A DNA stretch of 64,000 nt from Polaribacter sp. NJDZ03 (GCF_019263805.1 NZ_CP079195.1:2963001-3027000); one strand, 5' to 3'; positions 8,029 through 17,312 are shown, counted from the first letter of the stretch. The notes: a model not told the origin generated them from the letters alone. A program made the numbers and translations.

Positions 8029-9045
8029 ATGAAAATAATAGTACCAATGGCCGGAATAGGGTCTCGTTTAAGACCTCATACATTAACAGTTCCAAAACCT
8101 TTAACAGTAATTGCAGGAAAACCAATTGTACAACGTTTAGTAGAAGATATTGCTTCTGTTATTGATGAAGAGATTGATGAAATTGCATTTGTTATCGGTA
8201 CAACAGCCAAAGGATTTCCTACAGATACAGAAGCACAATTATTAAAAATTGCGGCAGAATTAGGTGCTAAAGGATCTGTTTATGTACAAGAAGAAGCTTT
8301 AGGAACAGCACATGCAATTTACTGTGCTAAAGAATCTTTAAGCGGACCGTGTGTTGTAGCGTATGCAGATACTTTATTTAAAGCAGATTTTACGTTAGAT
8401 GTAAATGCAGATGGTGCAATTTGGGTAAGTAAAGTAGCAAACCCAAGTGCTTTTGGTGTAGTTAAATTACAAGATGGTATTATTACAGATTTTATAGAAA
8501 AACCAAAAGACTTTGTTTCTGATTTAGCTATTATTGGAATTTATTACTTTAAAAGTGGCGATAAATTATTAGAAGAAATTCAATATTTAATCGATAACGA
8601 TTTAAAAGAAAACGGAGAATATCAACTTACCAATGTTTTAGAATCTTTAAAACAACAAGGAGCTAAATTTGTACCTGGTACCGTTAGCGCTTGGATGGAT
8701 TGTGGTAAAAAAGACCCAACGGTAGATACAAACAAGCAAGTTTTAGGTTTTGAGCATGAAGCGGGTAATAATTTAGTTGCTAAAGATATAGTTTTAGAAA
8801 ATTCAGAAATTATTCAACCATGTTTTATTGGGAAAAATGTAGTGCTTAAAAACACAAAAATAGGACCGTATGTTTCTATTGGAGCAAATAGTGTAGTAGA
8901 AAATTCTACGATTGTTAATTCTTTAATTCAATCTAATGTAGAAATTTCTAATGCAGATTTAGACAATGCAATGATTGGTAACCATGCTAAATATAATGGT
9001 AAATATACTTCTGTAAGTATTGGTGATTATACAGAATTAACATAA
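8029..9045 (+). CDS. Sugar-phosphate nucleotidyltransferase
   Basis: 338 residues, cytoplasmic. The N-terminus IVPMAGIGSRLRPHTL and the PKPL motif at about 22-25 form the nucleotide-binding signature of the NTP_transferase family (glucose-1-phosphate thymidylyl-/uridylyl- and mannose-1-phosphate guanylyltransferases). YADTLF near 113 replaces the usual GD metal motif region and WMDCGK follows near 222. The last 90 residues contain hexapeptide-like turns (IGKNVVLKNTKIGPYVSIGA) of a left-handed beta helix. The exact sugar and nucleotide cannot be named. It is the first gene of a tight operon leading to a cell-wall factor, so a cell-envelope precursor role is likely. Confidence 0.88.
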   Translation: MKIIVPMAGIGSRLRPHTLTVPKPLTVIAGKPIVQRLVEDIASVIDEEIDEIAFVIGTTAKGFPTDTEAQLLKIAAELGAKGSVYVQEEALGTAHAIYCAKESLSGPCVVAYADTLFKADFTLDVNADGAIWVSKVANPSAFGVVKLQDGIITDFIEKPKDFVSDLAIIGIYYFKSGDKLLEEIQYLIDNDLKENGEYQLTNVLESLKQQGAKFVPGTVSAWMDCGKKDPTVDTNKQVLGFEHEAGNNLVAKDIVLENSEIIQPCFIGKNVVLKNTKIGPYVSIGANSVVENSTIVNSLIQSNVEISNADLDNAMIGNHAKYNGKYTSVSIGDYTELT

Positions 9046-10026
9046 ATGAAATTTAGAAGGAAGAACAAAGAGTTTGGAGAAAAGAACATTATTGGTTTTT
9101 ATAACTATGTTCTTTTTTCTTTCTTCTTTGTTCTCTCTTCTTTAAACTCTTTCTCACAAGATAGTATACCAATTGCTAAAGATTTAACAGAAGAAAAAGA
9201 GTTAGATTTTCAGCAATTTTTTTTTAAGGCTTTGTCAGAGAAATCAATTGGTAATTATCAAAAAGCTATTGAGAATTTAGAAAATAGTAACCAGATCTTA
9301 GCAGGTAATATGGCTGTTTATTTTGAGTTTTCTAAAAATTATTTATTGCTTAATAAAACGTTATTGGCAAAAGAATATATTAAAAGAGCTCTTAATAATG
9401 AACCCAATAATATTTGGATGTTACAGCATCTTGTTAAAATCCATATAAGAGATAAAAATTTTTCTGAAGCTATTGTTGTTCAGCAAAAATTGGTTGCAAT
9501 TAACTTAAATGAGCAAGAGTTGTTGGTAAAGTTGTATTTAAATAATAAAGAAGAAGATAAAGCGATTTCTTTAATGAATACAATGGAGCAAAACAACGGA
9601 CTTTCTGCCTCTTTTAAAAGGTTGAAAGAAGGCTTAACTAAAAGAAACAATAAAGCAGTAGTTAAAGAGGGGGTAACTAACGGTAGCTCTCTAGAAGAGC
9701 AATTTAAAGCGAATAATTCGTATGCCGTTTTACAACAAATTTTAATAGCATCTAAAGAGAATCCTGAAAAACTTTTAAAATATTCTGATGAAGGTATTCT
9801 ACTGTTTCCTGCGCAGGCTTTTGTATATTTAATGAAAGGAAAGGCATTAAATTATCAGAAAAAGTTTAAAAAGGCGTTAATAAGTTTACAGAATGGTATC
9901 GATTTTGTAATTGACGATACTATGAAAGTAGATTTTTATAAAGAAATGGCAGTTTCTTATAAGGGTTTAGGTAATATTATAGAAGAAAAAAAGTTTATTG
10001 AGAAATCAAAAAAAATAAAAGAATAA
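9046..10026 (+). CDS. Secreted tetratricopeptide-repeat protein
   Basis: 326 residues. The ATG directly follows the TAA of the nucleotidyltransferase, so the two are probably translationally coupled. A basic start and hydrophobic stretch (about 18-37, ending SFSQ) make an export signal. Degenerate TPR units follow (AIENLENSNQILAGN; AKEYIKRALNNEPNN; and a C-terminal pair from about 240). TPR proteins scaffold other proteins, here presumably in the periplasm. The same TPR-DUF4292-M23 order is found in many flavobacteria, which suggests one envelope function. Confidence 0.8.
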   Translation: MKFRRKNKEFGEKNIIGFYNYVLFSFFFVLSSLNSFSQDSIPIAKDLTEEKELDFQQFFFKALSEKSIGNYQKAIENLENSNQILAGNMAVYFEFSKNYLLLNKTLLAKEYIKRALNNEPNNIWMLQHLVKIHIRDKNFSEAIVVQQKLVAINLNEQELLVKLYLNNKEEDKAISLMNTMEQNNGLSASFKRLKEGLTKRNNKAVVKEGVTNGSSLEEQFKANNSYAVLQQILIASKENPEKLLKYSDEGILLFPAQAFVYLMKGKALNYQKKFKKALISLQNGIDFVIDDTMKVDFYKEMAVSYKGLGNIIEEKKFIEKSKKIKE

Positions 10027-10028
10027 GA

Positions 10029-10799
10029 ATGAAGTTTTTAAAATATTTTGTGGTTTTTGCAGTAGTCTTTACTTCTTGTAAAACAAAAAAAGATTTAATA
10101 AGTGCAAATAATATTGCCGAAGAAATGTCTGCAAAAAAGGTTGCAAGAAAACATATTGCTGCTAATTTTGATAAACAAACGGTAGATGCAAAGCTAAAAG
10201 CAAACTTTAATAACGGTAAGATTAATCAAGGTTTTTCTGTTAGTTTAAAAATGGAAAAGGATCAAGTAATCTGGCTAAAAGGAACTAAGATTATTACGTT
10301 GTTTAAAGCAAAGATTACACCAACTTCTGTAAGTTATTATTCCTCTTTAGAAAGAGAATATTTTGAAGGAGATTTTACAATGCTAAAAAAGTTATTGGGT
10401 ACAGATATTAATTTTAATCAACTTCAAAATTTGTTTTTGGGGCAATCTTTAAAAAATGTTAAAGATCAAAAGCAACATGTAAGCATCATAGATAATTCGT
10501 ATGTTTTATCTCCAGAAACCCAAGAAAAATTATTTGATGTTTTCTTTTCTGTAAATCCTTCGCATTTTAAATTAGACAAGCAATCTATTGTAAATACAGC
10601 AAAAAATCAACGTTTAGATATCTTTTACCCATCTTATAATTTGGTTGATGATGCTATTTTTCCATCAGAAATTAATATTAAAGCAAAACAACCAGGTAAA
10701 TTTACAGATATAGATTTTATAGTAAGATCTGTGGAGTTTAATAAAGATATAGACACTTCTTTTTCAATACCTAAAGGTTACAAGAAAATTAAATTATAG
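10029..10799 (+). CDS. DUF4292 family lipoprotein
   Basis: 256 residues with a lipoprotein signal (VVFTSC, Cys17). The body is beta-rich, with alternating polar and hydrophobic strands and the pattern SVSLKMEKDQVIWLKG typical of DUF4292, a Bacteroidota family thought to resemble LolA/LolB-type lipid-binding folds. The function is not established. It starts two bases after the TPR gene and its TAG overlaps the GTG start of the next gene by one base (TAGTG), so it is in the same operon. Confidence 0.8.
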   Translation: MKFLKYFVVFAVVFTSCKTKKDLISANNIAEEMSAKKVARKHIAANFDKQTVDAKLKANFNNGKINQGFSVSLKMEKDQVIWLKGTKIITLFKAKITPTSVSYYSSLEREYFEGDFTMLKKLLGTDINFNQLQNLFLGQSLKNVKDQKQHVSIIDNSYVLSPETQEKLFDVFFSVNPSHFKLDKQSIVNTAKNQRLDIFYPSYNLVDDAIFPSEINIKAKQPGKFTDIDFIVRSVEFNKDIDTSFSIPKGYKKIKL

Positions 10800-12043
10800 T
10801 GAAAAGCAGAAAAATTTATATACCCGTTTTTATTTTATTTTTAAGTGTTTTTTCTGTTTTTGGACAAACAAGAAAACAGTTAGAAGAGCAACGTAAAAAA
10901 CTTAATTATGAAATTAAGCAAGTAAACTCGTTGCTTTTTAAAGAAAAGAAGAAAGTAGATAATGCCTTAGAAGATTTAAATGATTTAAATAGAAAGATTA
11001 GTGTTAGGGCTAAATTAATTTCTATAATTAACGCAGAAGCAAGGATTTTATCAAAAGAGATTCGTGCAAATGAAATGGAGCTAAAAAAATTAGAGAAGAA
11101 GTTAGCAGATTTAAAAGCAGATTATGCAAGTATTATCCTTAAATCTTACAAAAGTAAATCTCAGCAAAGTAGAATGATGTTTTTACTTTCTTCCCAGAAT
11201 TTTCATCAGGCTTATAAAAGGTTTGAGTATATGAAACAGTATACTGCTTATAGAAAAAAACAAGGAGAAGAAATTGTTGTTCATACAAATGAAGTACAAG
11301 TTGTAAATGACTCTTTATTGGTTCAAAAAAACTTAAAAGACAAGTTAATAGCTTCTGAAAATGAACAAAAAAAGGAAATTGAAGAAGATAAAAGGAATCA
11401 AGAGAAATTATTAGCTACTATCAAGAAAAAAGAAAGTAGTTACAAGAAAGAGCTTCAAAGTAAAGTTAAAGAAGAGAAAAGGGTTACAGTACAAATTGAT
11501 AGAAAAATTCGTGAAGAAATTGAGCGAGCAAATAGAGTTGCAAGAGCTAAGCTAAAAGATGAGCCCAATAAACCAACTGTTGTTAAGAAAAATGAGTTTA
11601 TTTTAAGTCCGGAAGCAAAGGCTTTAGCCGCAAAATTTGAATTAAATAAAGGTAAGTTACCTTGGCCTGTAAGTGAAGGTATTGTAATTAGAAAATTTGG
11701 TACTCAGCCTCATCCATCATTTCCTGGAATTACCGTTAATGGTACTGGTTTGCATATTGCTACCAAAGAAGGCATAAAGGCCCAATCTATTTTTAATGGA
11801 AGAGTATTAAATGTTTTGGTGAGTGCAGAGGGTAGAAAAAATGTTTTAATACAACATGGTAATTATATTTCATCTTACAATAACCTAGAAAAAGTTACTG
11901 TTAGTAAAGGAGATGTTGTTATAACGGGGCAAGCAATTGGTCAGGTTTTTACAGATAAAGTTTCTAAAAAAACAAAATTAATCTTTGTATTGTTTAAAAA
12001 TACAACACGTTTAAATCCTTCTTCTTGGATTTTAAGAAGATAA
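10799..12043 (+). CDS. EnvC-like murein hydrolase activator, LytM (M23) domain
   Basis: 414 residues. A signal peptide (to VFGQ) is followed by a long coiled coil (about 25-255) and a C-terminal LytM/M23 domain (from about 285). The zinc site is degraded: the HxxxD segment reads GLHIATKEG, and the second motif, normally H-x-H near YxHL, reads SSYNNL. That is the pattern of EnvC/NlpD proteins, which do not cut peptidoglycan themselves but activate amidases during cell separation. The start is GTG at 10799, overlapping the upstream stop. It is the last gene of the operon that begins at 8029. Confidence 0.85.
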   Translation: MKSRKIYIPVFILFLSVFSVFGQTRKQLEEQRKKLNYEIKQVNSLLFKEKKKVDNALEDLNDLNRKISVRAKLISIINAEARILSKEIRANEMELKKLEKKLADLKADYASIILKSYKSKSQQSRMMFLLSSQNFHQAYKRFEYMKQYTAYRKKQGEEIVVHTNEVQVVNDSLLVQKNLKDKLIASENEQKKEIEEDKRNQEKLLATIKKKESSYKKELQSKVKEEKRVTVQIDRKIREEIERANRVARAKLKDEPNKPTVVKKNEFILSPEAKALAAKFELNKGKLPWPVSEGIVIRKFGTQPHPSFPGITVNGTGLHIATKEGIKAQSIFNGRVLNVLVSAEGRKNVLIQHGNYISSYNNLEKVTVSKGDVVITGQAIGQVFTDKVSKKTKLIFVLFKNTTRLNPSSWILRR

Positions 12044-12111
12044 AATTACTTAAAATAGTATTTGCGTTAAAATAGAATTTGATACCACACATAAGAACGC
12101 TGGTATATAAT

Positions 12112-12119
12112 TAATTTTG
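12112..12119 (+). promoter_or_regulatory. -7 box (TAATTTTG) for the DJ-1/PfpI gene
   Basis: A perfect match to the Bacteroidota TAnnTTTG element, 45 bases before the ATG at 12165. No clear TTTG -33 element is seen at the expected spacing. Confidence 0.5.
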
Positions 12120-12164
12120 TAGTAGAATTTACAAATTTTTTATATTAATTAAAATTTTATTAAA

Positions 12165-12725
12165 ATGGAAAACTTAAAAAGAAAGACCGTTGCAATATTA
12201 GCAACTAATGGATTTGAAGAAAGTGAATTAAAAGAGCCTAAGAAAGCTTTAGAAGCAGCTGGTGCAGAGGTGCACATTGTGTCTTTAGAATCTGGAGAAA
12301 TAAAATCTTGGAATGAAGGTAATTGGGGAAAAACGTATAAAGTAGATAAAACTTTAAAAGAAGTATCTCAAGAAAACTATAACGCATTGATGTTGCCTGG
12401 TGGAGTTATAAACCCAGATGTATTGCGTGATAATGCAGATGCAGTTAGTTTTGTAAAATCCTTTTTTGAGCATCATAAACCTGTAGGTGCTATTTGTCAT
12501 GGACCTTGGTTATTGGCAGAAGCGGATGTTTTAAAAGGGAGAAAAATAACTTCATATAGCTCTATTAAAACAGACCTTATAAACGCCGGAGCAAATTGGG
12601 TAGATGAAGAAGTAGTTGTAGATAAGGGTTTGGTTACCAGTAGAAACCCTGATGATTTACCTGCATTTAATGCTAAGTTAGTAGAGGAAGTATATGAAGG
12701 TAAACACAAAGGTCAAATGGCTTAG
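12165..12725 (+). CDS. DJ-1/PfpI family protein (glyoxalase III/deglycase/protease-like)
   Basis: 186 residues. The nucleophile elbow is AICHGPW with Cys111 and His112, and the acidic partner Glu18 lies in NGFEESEL. This matches the PfpI/YhbO branch (type 1 glutamine amidotransferase-like fold), whose members act in carbonyl-stress defence or as peptidases. Length is normal for the family. It is a single gene with its own -7 box upstream and a strong bidirectional terminator downstream. Confidence 0.9.
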   Translation: MENLKRKTVAILATNGFEESELKEPKKALEAAGAEVHIVSLESGEIKSWNEGNWGKTYKVDKTLKEVSQENYNALMLPGGVINPDVLRDNADAVSFVKSFFEHHKPVGAICHGPWLLAEADVLKGRKITSYSSIKTDLINAGANWVDEEVVVDKGLVTSRNPDDLPAFNAKLVEEVYEGKHKGQMA

Positions 12726-12763
12726 TTTTATCTTTTAAATAAAACGATTATTATTGATAAATA

Positions 12764-12801
12764 AAAAAAGAAGCGCAAATTTAAATTTGCGCTTCTTTTT
12801 T
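12764..12801. terminator. Bidirectional terminator
   Basis: Perfect palindrome GAAGCGCAAATTTAAATTTGCGCTTC is broken here as arms GAAGCGCAAATTT and its complement, flanked by A7 on the left and T6 on the right. It serves both the gene at 12165 and the convergent gene at 12862. Confidence 0.92.
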
Positions 12802-12861
12802 ATGATAATCTTTAACTATTTTAATCTAAACAAAAATCTTTACTAAAAAATTAAATGAAGA

Positions 12862-13362
12862 CTACTCTGGTTGAGGAGAATATTTAATGTTTTTTTGAAG
12901 AATAACTGCATTAGGAATGGTTATTAATTCTTTTTCTAGCGTTCTTAGCGTGATAAAAAATGCACCAATATCTCTAATTTCGCCAGTAATATTATTATCT
13001 TTTTCTAAAATAGTAATAGTATCTCCAATTTTTACGGGGTAATTTATAAATAAAATTAAACCCGCAGTAATATTAGAAAGAATAGACCATTGCGCAAAAA
13101 AAGCAATACCTAAAATGGTTAAAAAAGAAGAAACGTAGACTAATAATTGTTTCTCATCTACACCCCAAACAAAAGATACAAATACAATTATGGTAATGTA
13201 AATAAGCACTGAAATTATTTTATTAGTTAAAATAATTCTGGCTTTTTGAAACCCAAATTTCAGTTGAATTTTTTTTAAAGAATTGGTAATTACAAAGCGA
13301 ATAAAAAAAGCAACAATTAAAATTGCTAGCGAGGATATAATTTTATAATTGTAAAATTCCAT
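12862..13362 (-). CDS. Small MscS-type mechanosensitive channel
   Basis: 166 residues. Three hydrophobic segments (about 7-27, 45-65 and 72-95) lead into the MscS pore/beta region (FAQWSILSNITAGLILF, then PVKIGDTITI). The protein ends soon after the beta domain, so it lacks the large C-terminal vestibule of E. coli MscS. It probably works in the inner membrane as an osmotic safety valve or small conductance channel. Convergent with the DJ-1 gene; 11 bases separate it from the upstream thioesterase gene, so the two are probably cotranscribed. Confidence 0.85.
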   Translation of the reverse strand: MEFYNYKIISSLAILIVAFFIRFVITNSLKKIQLKFGFQKARIILTNKIISVLIYITIIVFVSFVWGVDEKQLLVYVSSFLTILGIAFFAQWSILSNITAGLILFINYPVKIGDTITILEKDNNITGEIRDIGAFFITLRTLEKELITIPNAVILQKNIKYSPQPE

Positions 13363-13373
13363 AATTATAGTAT

Positions 13374-13883
13374 TTAACTAAATACAGCTTTTAAGGCAGT
13401 TGCATCTCCAGGTTTTAGCTTTCCTGCTAAAACTAAACTTAATTCTTTACGTTGTAAAGCACCTTCGTAGCGTGTCTGTTCTAAATCTGTTTCTGGTCTA
13501 ATTTGTGGAATTGCAACAGGTCTTCCTGTTTCATCTACGGCAACAAACGTATAAATACCTTCGTTTACTTTAGTTCTAGATCCAGATTGTCTGTCTTCTG
13601 TCCAAACATCTACATATGTTTCCATAGAAGAGTTAAACGCTCTCGAAACTTTAGCTTCTATAGTAAGCACACTTCCAACGGGTACTGCTTTGCTAAAAGC
13701 AACATGGTTTACAGAGGCTGTAACTACAATTCGTCTAGAGTGTCTCCCTGCAGCAATACTACAAGCTCTGTCCATTCTGGCAAGTAATTCGCCTCCAAAA
13801 AGGTTGTCTAAATAATTGGTTTCACCGGGTAAAACTAAGTCGGTAAGTATTGTTAAAGATTCTTTCGGCGTTTTTACTTCCAT
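13374..13883 (-). CDS. Acyl-CoA thioesterase (hotdog fold)
   Basis: 169 residues from the ATG at 13883. A TTG one codon upstream is in frame but not needed. The hotdog signature is GGELLARMDRACSIAAGRHS, with NHVAF following, as in YciA/Acot-type acyl-CoA hydrolases that release free fatty acids from CoA. The C-terminal third has no second hotdog domain. It is upstream of, and probably cotranscribed with, the MscS-like gene. Confidence 0.88.
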   Translation of the reverse strand: MEVKTPKESLTILTDLVLPGETNYLDNLFGGELLARMDRACSIAAGRHSRRIVVTASVNHVAFSKAVPVGSVLTIEAKVSRAFNSSMETYVDVWTEDRQSGSRTKVNEGIYTFVAVDETGRPVAIPQIRPETDLEQTRYEGALQRKELSLVLAGKLKPGDATALKAVFS

Positions 13884-13960
13884 CAAAAAATATTTTTTTT
13901 TGCAAAGATAGTAATCGCTTCTTAAAAAATGAGTTTTAAAAATGTTAAAGAAAAGTAGTG

Positions 13961-14872
13961 TTAATCTAACTTTTCAACAAGCAACCAAGCATCTTTAGAT
14001 ACTGTTTTTTGAATTCTATAAAGGTTATTAGTAGCTTCATTACGGTTAGTGTAACTATTAAAAGTAACTTGTGTTAACCCCCATTTATTAACGCCAATTA
14101 TTTGAGCATCAAATCCTTTTGCTTTTAATTCTTCTACTCTTTTTTCTGCATTTTCTGCAAATTGAAAAGCTCCAGCAATAATATGAAAAGGTTTTGCTAC
14201 TTCTTTAACAACATTTAAGTTAATAGTAGGTAAAGGGTTAGAAATAACAAAAGTAGCCGATTGTATTTTTTTCTGAATTGCTTTTTCTTGATTTGCTAAA
14301 TTTTCTTTTTGTAGATTATTTTCATAACCATTATAACCAGCAAAACCCAACGTTAGTAAAATAGCTGCAGTTGCTGCGTATTTTATAAATGCAGGTATTC
14401 CTTTATTTTCTTCTTTTACAGGAAGAGGGTTTAAAGGTTTTACTTGTTCTTTAAATCTAGAAATAGCAGAAGAAGTTACGGTATCTAAACCAAAAGATTC
14501 TGTTAAATAGTTAACAGCAGTATTTGGTTCAAAAATAATTTGTTTTTCTTCATTTAAAGACAAAATACCTAAACTATCAATTTGTACAACTTTAGATTGC
14601 AATTCATTTTGCCACTTAATTACAGATAATGAAATAGCAGTAGATGCTTTTGTAAAAGAAATATTTTCTGCAGAAGCAATATAATTAGCTAATAAACCAT
14701 CATTGTGTTTTAACAAGCTGTTAAAAGTAACCTGTTTAGTTGGTGGTGTAAAAGTATGTGTAAAATTATTGGTTTTTGCACCAATTCTATTAGTTACAAA
14801 TCCTCCAAAATCAGGTACAATTACGCAATCGTATCTGTACAGTAAATCGTTTATGTAAGTTGCTAAATTCAT
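13961..14872 (-). CDS. HU-CCDC81 and SPOR domain protein
   Basis: 303 residues. The N-terminus (YINDLLYRYDCVIVPDFGGF) is the HU-CCDC81 module, a divergent DNA-bending-protein fold found at the start of Bacteroidota membrane proteins. A single transmembrane helix lies at about 166-185 (YAATAAILLTLGFAGY). A SPOR domain covers about 228-303 (PFHIIAGAFQF, ending KDAWLLVEK). SPOR domains bind denuded peptidoglycan at division sites, so the protein may link the cytoplasm with the septal wall. It is divergent from dprA, with 96 bases between. Confidence 0.88.
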   Translation of the reverse strand: MNLATYINDLLYRYDCVIVPDFGGFVTNRIGAKTNNFTHTFTPPTKQVTFNSLLKHNDGLLANYIASAENISFTKASTAISLSVIKWQNELQSKVVQIDSLGILSLNEEKQIIFEPNTAVNYLTESFGLDTVTSSAISRFKEQVKPLNPLPVKEENKGIPAFIKYAATAAILLTLGFAGYNGYENNLQKENLANQEKAIQKKIQSATFVISNPLPTINLNVVKEVAKPFHIIAGAFQFAENAEKRVEELKAKGFDAQIIGVNKWGLTQVTFNSYTNRNEATNNLYRIQKTVSKDAWLLVEKLD

Positions 14873-14968
14873 TGTAGCAAATATAGAAATTAAGCCGTTT
14901 TGTAAAAGAATTTCTTAACAATTTTATTAACAAATATTTTATATATTGGTATTCAAATTGTTACAAAA

Positions 14969-16069
14969 TTGAAAGAAGAAAAATTATTAGCGATCTTAAG
15001 ATTACAAAAGAGCAAAGCAATTGGCGATATTTTAGCCAAAAAACTCATTGTAAATGTGGGAGATGTAGAACAGGTATTTAAAGAAAAGACAGCGATACTC
15101 TCAAAAATTAACGGAATAGGAGGTCATGTTTTAAAACATTTGTTCGATTCGAAAAATATAGAATTAGCGCAACAAGAGCTAAAATATATTCAAGATAATA
15201 AGATTTCTTATACTTATTTTTTAGAAGATGATTATCCTAAAAATCTTCAACATTGTATAGATAGTCCTATATTATTGTTTAAAGATGGAAACTTAGATTT
15301 TTCTAACCAAAAAATTATTTCTATCGTTGGTACCCGAAATATTAGTTCTTACGGACGCGATTTTTGCAATCAATTAATTAAAGAAATTGCAGTTTACAAC
15401 CCTATAATTGTAAGTGGTTTTGCGTACGGAGTAGATATTTGTGCACATAAAGCAGCAATAGAAAACAACTTGCAAACCATTGCTGTTTTAGCACATGGTT
15501 TAGAGCAAATTTATCCGAAGGTACATAAGAAATATATAAACCAAGTAAATGAAAATGGCGGTTTTTTAACCGAGTTTTGGAGTGAAGAAACTCCTTTAAG
15601 AGAAAATTTTTTAAAAAGAAACAGAATTGTTGCGGGCATATCTAAAGCAACTATTATTATAGAATCTGCCTCAAAAGGAGGTTCTTTGGTTACAGCAGAT
15701 ATAGCGAATTCTTATAATAAAGATGTTTTTGCGGCTCCAGGCAGAACCACAGATATTTATAGTAGAGGTTGTAATAATTTAATTAAAAATAACAGAGCGC
15801 ACTTGCTAACTTCTGCTTCAGATATTGTAAAAATGTTAAATTGGGATGTTCAAGAGAAAACGAAACCAATTCAGAAACAATTGTTTATAGAATTAAACGA
15901 GAAAGAGCAAAAAATTCATGATTTATTACATGAAAAAGGACAACAATTATTAGACGTTATCTCATTAGAATGTAATATTCCTATTTATCAATTATCATCT
16001 ATTTTGTTGCAAATGGAATTAAAAGGCGTAACAAAACCTTTGCCAGGAAAGATGTTCGAACTTACTTAA
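14969..16069 (+). CDS. dprA: DNA-processing protein DprA
   Basis: 366 residues. An N-terminal HhH-like region (INGIGGHVLKHL) precedes the Rossmann-type DprA domain (IVGTRNISSYG; VSGFAYGVDICAH; KRNRIVAGIS; SKGGSLVTAD). A C-terminal winged helix (about 300-366) completes the usual layout. DprA loads RecA on incoming single-stranded DNA in natural transformation. The start is TTG at 14969 (LKEEKLLAILRLQ, initiated with Met); no ATG is available before conserved sequence. The ComF homologue at 52931 is the other competence-type gene in the window. Confidence 0.93.
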   Translation: MKEEKLLAILRLQKSKAIGDILAKKLIVNVGDVEQVFKEKTAILSKINGIGGHVLKHLFDSKNIELAQQELKYIQDNKISYTYFLEDDYPKNLQHCIDSPILLFKDGNLDFSNQKIISIVGTRNISSYGRDFCNQLIKEIAVYNPIIVSGFAYGVDICAHKAAIENNLQTIAVLAHGLEQIYPKVHKKYINQVNENGGFLTEFWSEETPLRENFLKRNRIVAGISKATIIIESASKGGSLVTADIANSYNKDVFAAPGRTTDIYSRGCNNLIKNNRAHLLTSASDIVKMLNWDVQEKTKPIQKQLFIELNEKEQKIHDLLHEKGQQLLDVISLECNIPIYQLSSILLQMELKGVTKPLPGKMFELT

Positions 16070-16103
16070 TAATGCTTATTTTTGATGAAAATCTGAAGTA
16101 AAG

Positions 16104-17171
16104 ATGGCGGTAGAGAAAAAATTGATGTCCAGAAAAAAACCAACATTTCCCGTAAATGAAATGCTTGGTGCTTATTTAAAGAACTATAATAGAAATATAA
16201 AGATTCCTCTTTATTATGATGATTTATTACGTTTTCAAGGATCAATAACTGTCTATGATAAGAATGATGAAGACACTTTATGGGTAAGAACCTACTTTTC
16301 TCAATACGAAAGAGAAGAGATTGATAGAAATTTAAAGAAAATTTACACAAGGTTGCATTCCGATGGTAATGATGATAGCATTCCGTATTTAAACATAGAT
16401 GCTATAGATTATTGTACGTTTGGTAACTCTAAACCATTTAGAATTAAAGTTAGAAATATCTTAAATGATAACTTTACCTATTTTTATGTAAAAAAGGCAG
16501 ATGCTTCTCGTATTTATGGTTTAGAATTAGAGCATATTCTGTCTCCCCATAACATGAACTTTTTGGTATTTAAAGACACCTTAATAGAAGAGCACATTGC
16601 AGGTATACCTGGAGACGATTTTATTAGAGACATTTTACCAGGCTGTACCGAGTTAGAAAAAGCACAAATAGCCAAAGAATTTGTAAAGTTTAAAGAACGA
16701 TGTTTAATCCGTTTATTGGGCGATATGCGTTCGTACAATTACGTAATTACACCAATTCACGATTTTGACCAAGTTATCTATAAAATAAGAGCTATAGATT
16801 TCGATCAGCAATCTTTTGAAGGAAACTTAAAAGTCTACAACTTACAGTTTATGAAAGAGAACTTTAAGATGGTAGAAATGGTTGGTAAAAAACTACAAAA
16901 TAGCTCTATAGATCAATACAAAATAGAAGAACGTTCCTTTATGGCTAAAAGGATGATTACCGCTCCAAGAAGAACTGCCCGTTTAATAAAATGTATGAAA
17001 GCAGATACTATTTCTTACCCAAAAAACGTAGCGCTTCTAAAAAAGCAATTAATTAAATATGTAGGAGATGTAGAGTTTAAAAAATGTAATAATATGGGTG
17101 AGATTTTAGAAACTATTCTAGCTTTTGTTAAGCGTAACTATTTAGATATTAGTAATAAAGAGTTGTTTTAG
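16104..17171 (+). CDS. Conserved protein of unknown function with kinase-like motifs
   Basis: 355 residues, no signal peptide or membrane segment. I do not recognise a named family. In order it shows YVKKAD (130), YGLELEH (139), LVFKDTLIEEHIAG (154, hinge-like), LGDMRSYNYVI with Asp207 and Asn212 five apart, and RAIDFDQ with Asp232. This order mimics a kinase: beta-3 Lys, alpha-C Glu, hinge, catalytic loop DxxxxN, and metal-binding D-F-D, as in APH- or HipA-type kinases. The kinase reading is inference. The start may also be Met8. It follows dprA by 34 bases on the same strand. Confidence 0.6.
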   Translation: MAVEKKLMSRKKPTFPVNEMLGAYLKNYNRNIKIPLYYDDLLRFQGSITVYDKNDEDTLWVRTYFSQYEREEIDRNLKKIYTRLHSDGNDDSIPYLNIDAIDYCTFGNSKPFRIKVRNILNDNFTYFYVKKADASRIYGLELEHILSPHNMNFLVFKDTLIEEHIAGIPGDDFIRDILPGCTELEKAQIAKEFVKFKERCLIRLLGDMRSYNYVITPIHDFDQVIYKIRAIDFDQQSFEGNLKVYNLQFMKENFKMVEMVGKKLQNSSIDQYKIEERSFMAKRMITAPRRTARLIKCMKADTISYPKNVALLKKQLIKYVGDVEFKKCNNMGEILETILAFVKRNYLDISNKELF

Positions 17172-17252
17172 AAGCTATTTCCTGCTTTCCGTTATATCTT
17201 TTTTTGAAAAAACAAAAAAAGGATGCCACTTCAATCAGGGCTAAACTTGTTT
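17171..17252. repeat. Interspersed repeat, family A copy 1
   Basis: The first 20 bases (GAAGCTATTTCC, then GCTTTC) and the last 22 bases (TCAATC, then CTAAAC, then GTTT) match the ends of the element at 49707-49832 with few differences. The centre has an A/T-rich inverted repeat TTTTTTTG/CAAAAAAA. It begins at the stop of the kinase-like gene. The same element type recurs at 34588. Confidence 0.7.
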
Positions 17253-17312
17253 GTAAACTATTTTACTAAAGGAATTACAAGCATTAGTATCTAAAAGAAA
17301 GATTCTGAAATA

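Noticed and set aside
12497..12709. 70-codon minus-strand frame inside the DJ-1 gene
   Set aside because: Shadow of the DJ-1/PfpI coding sequence.
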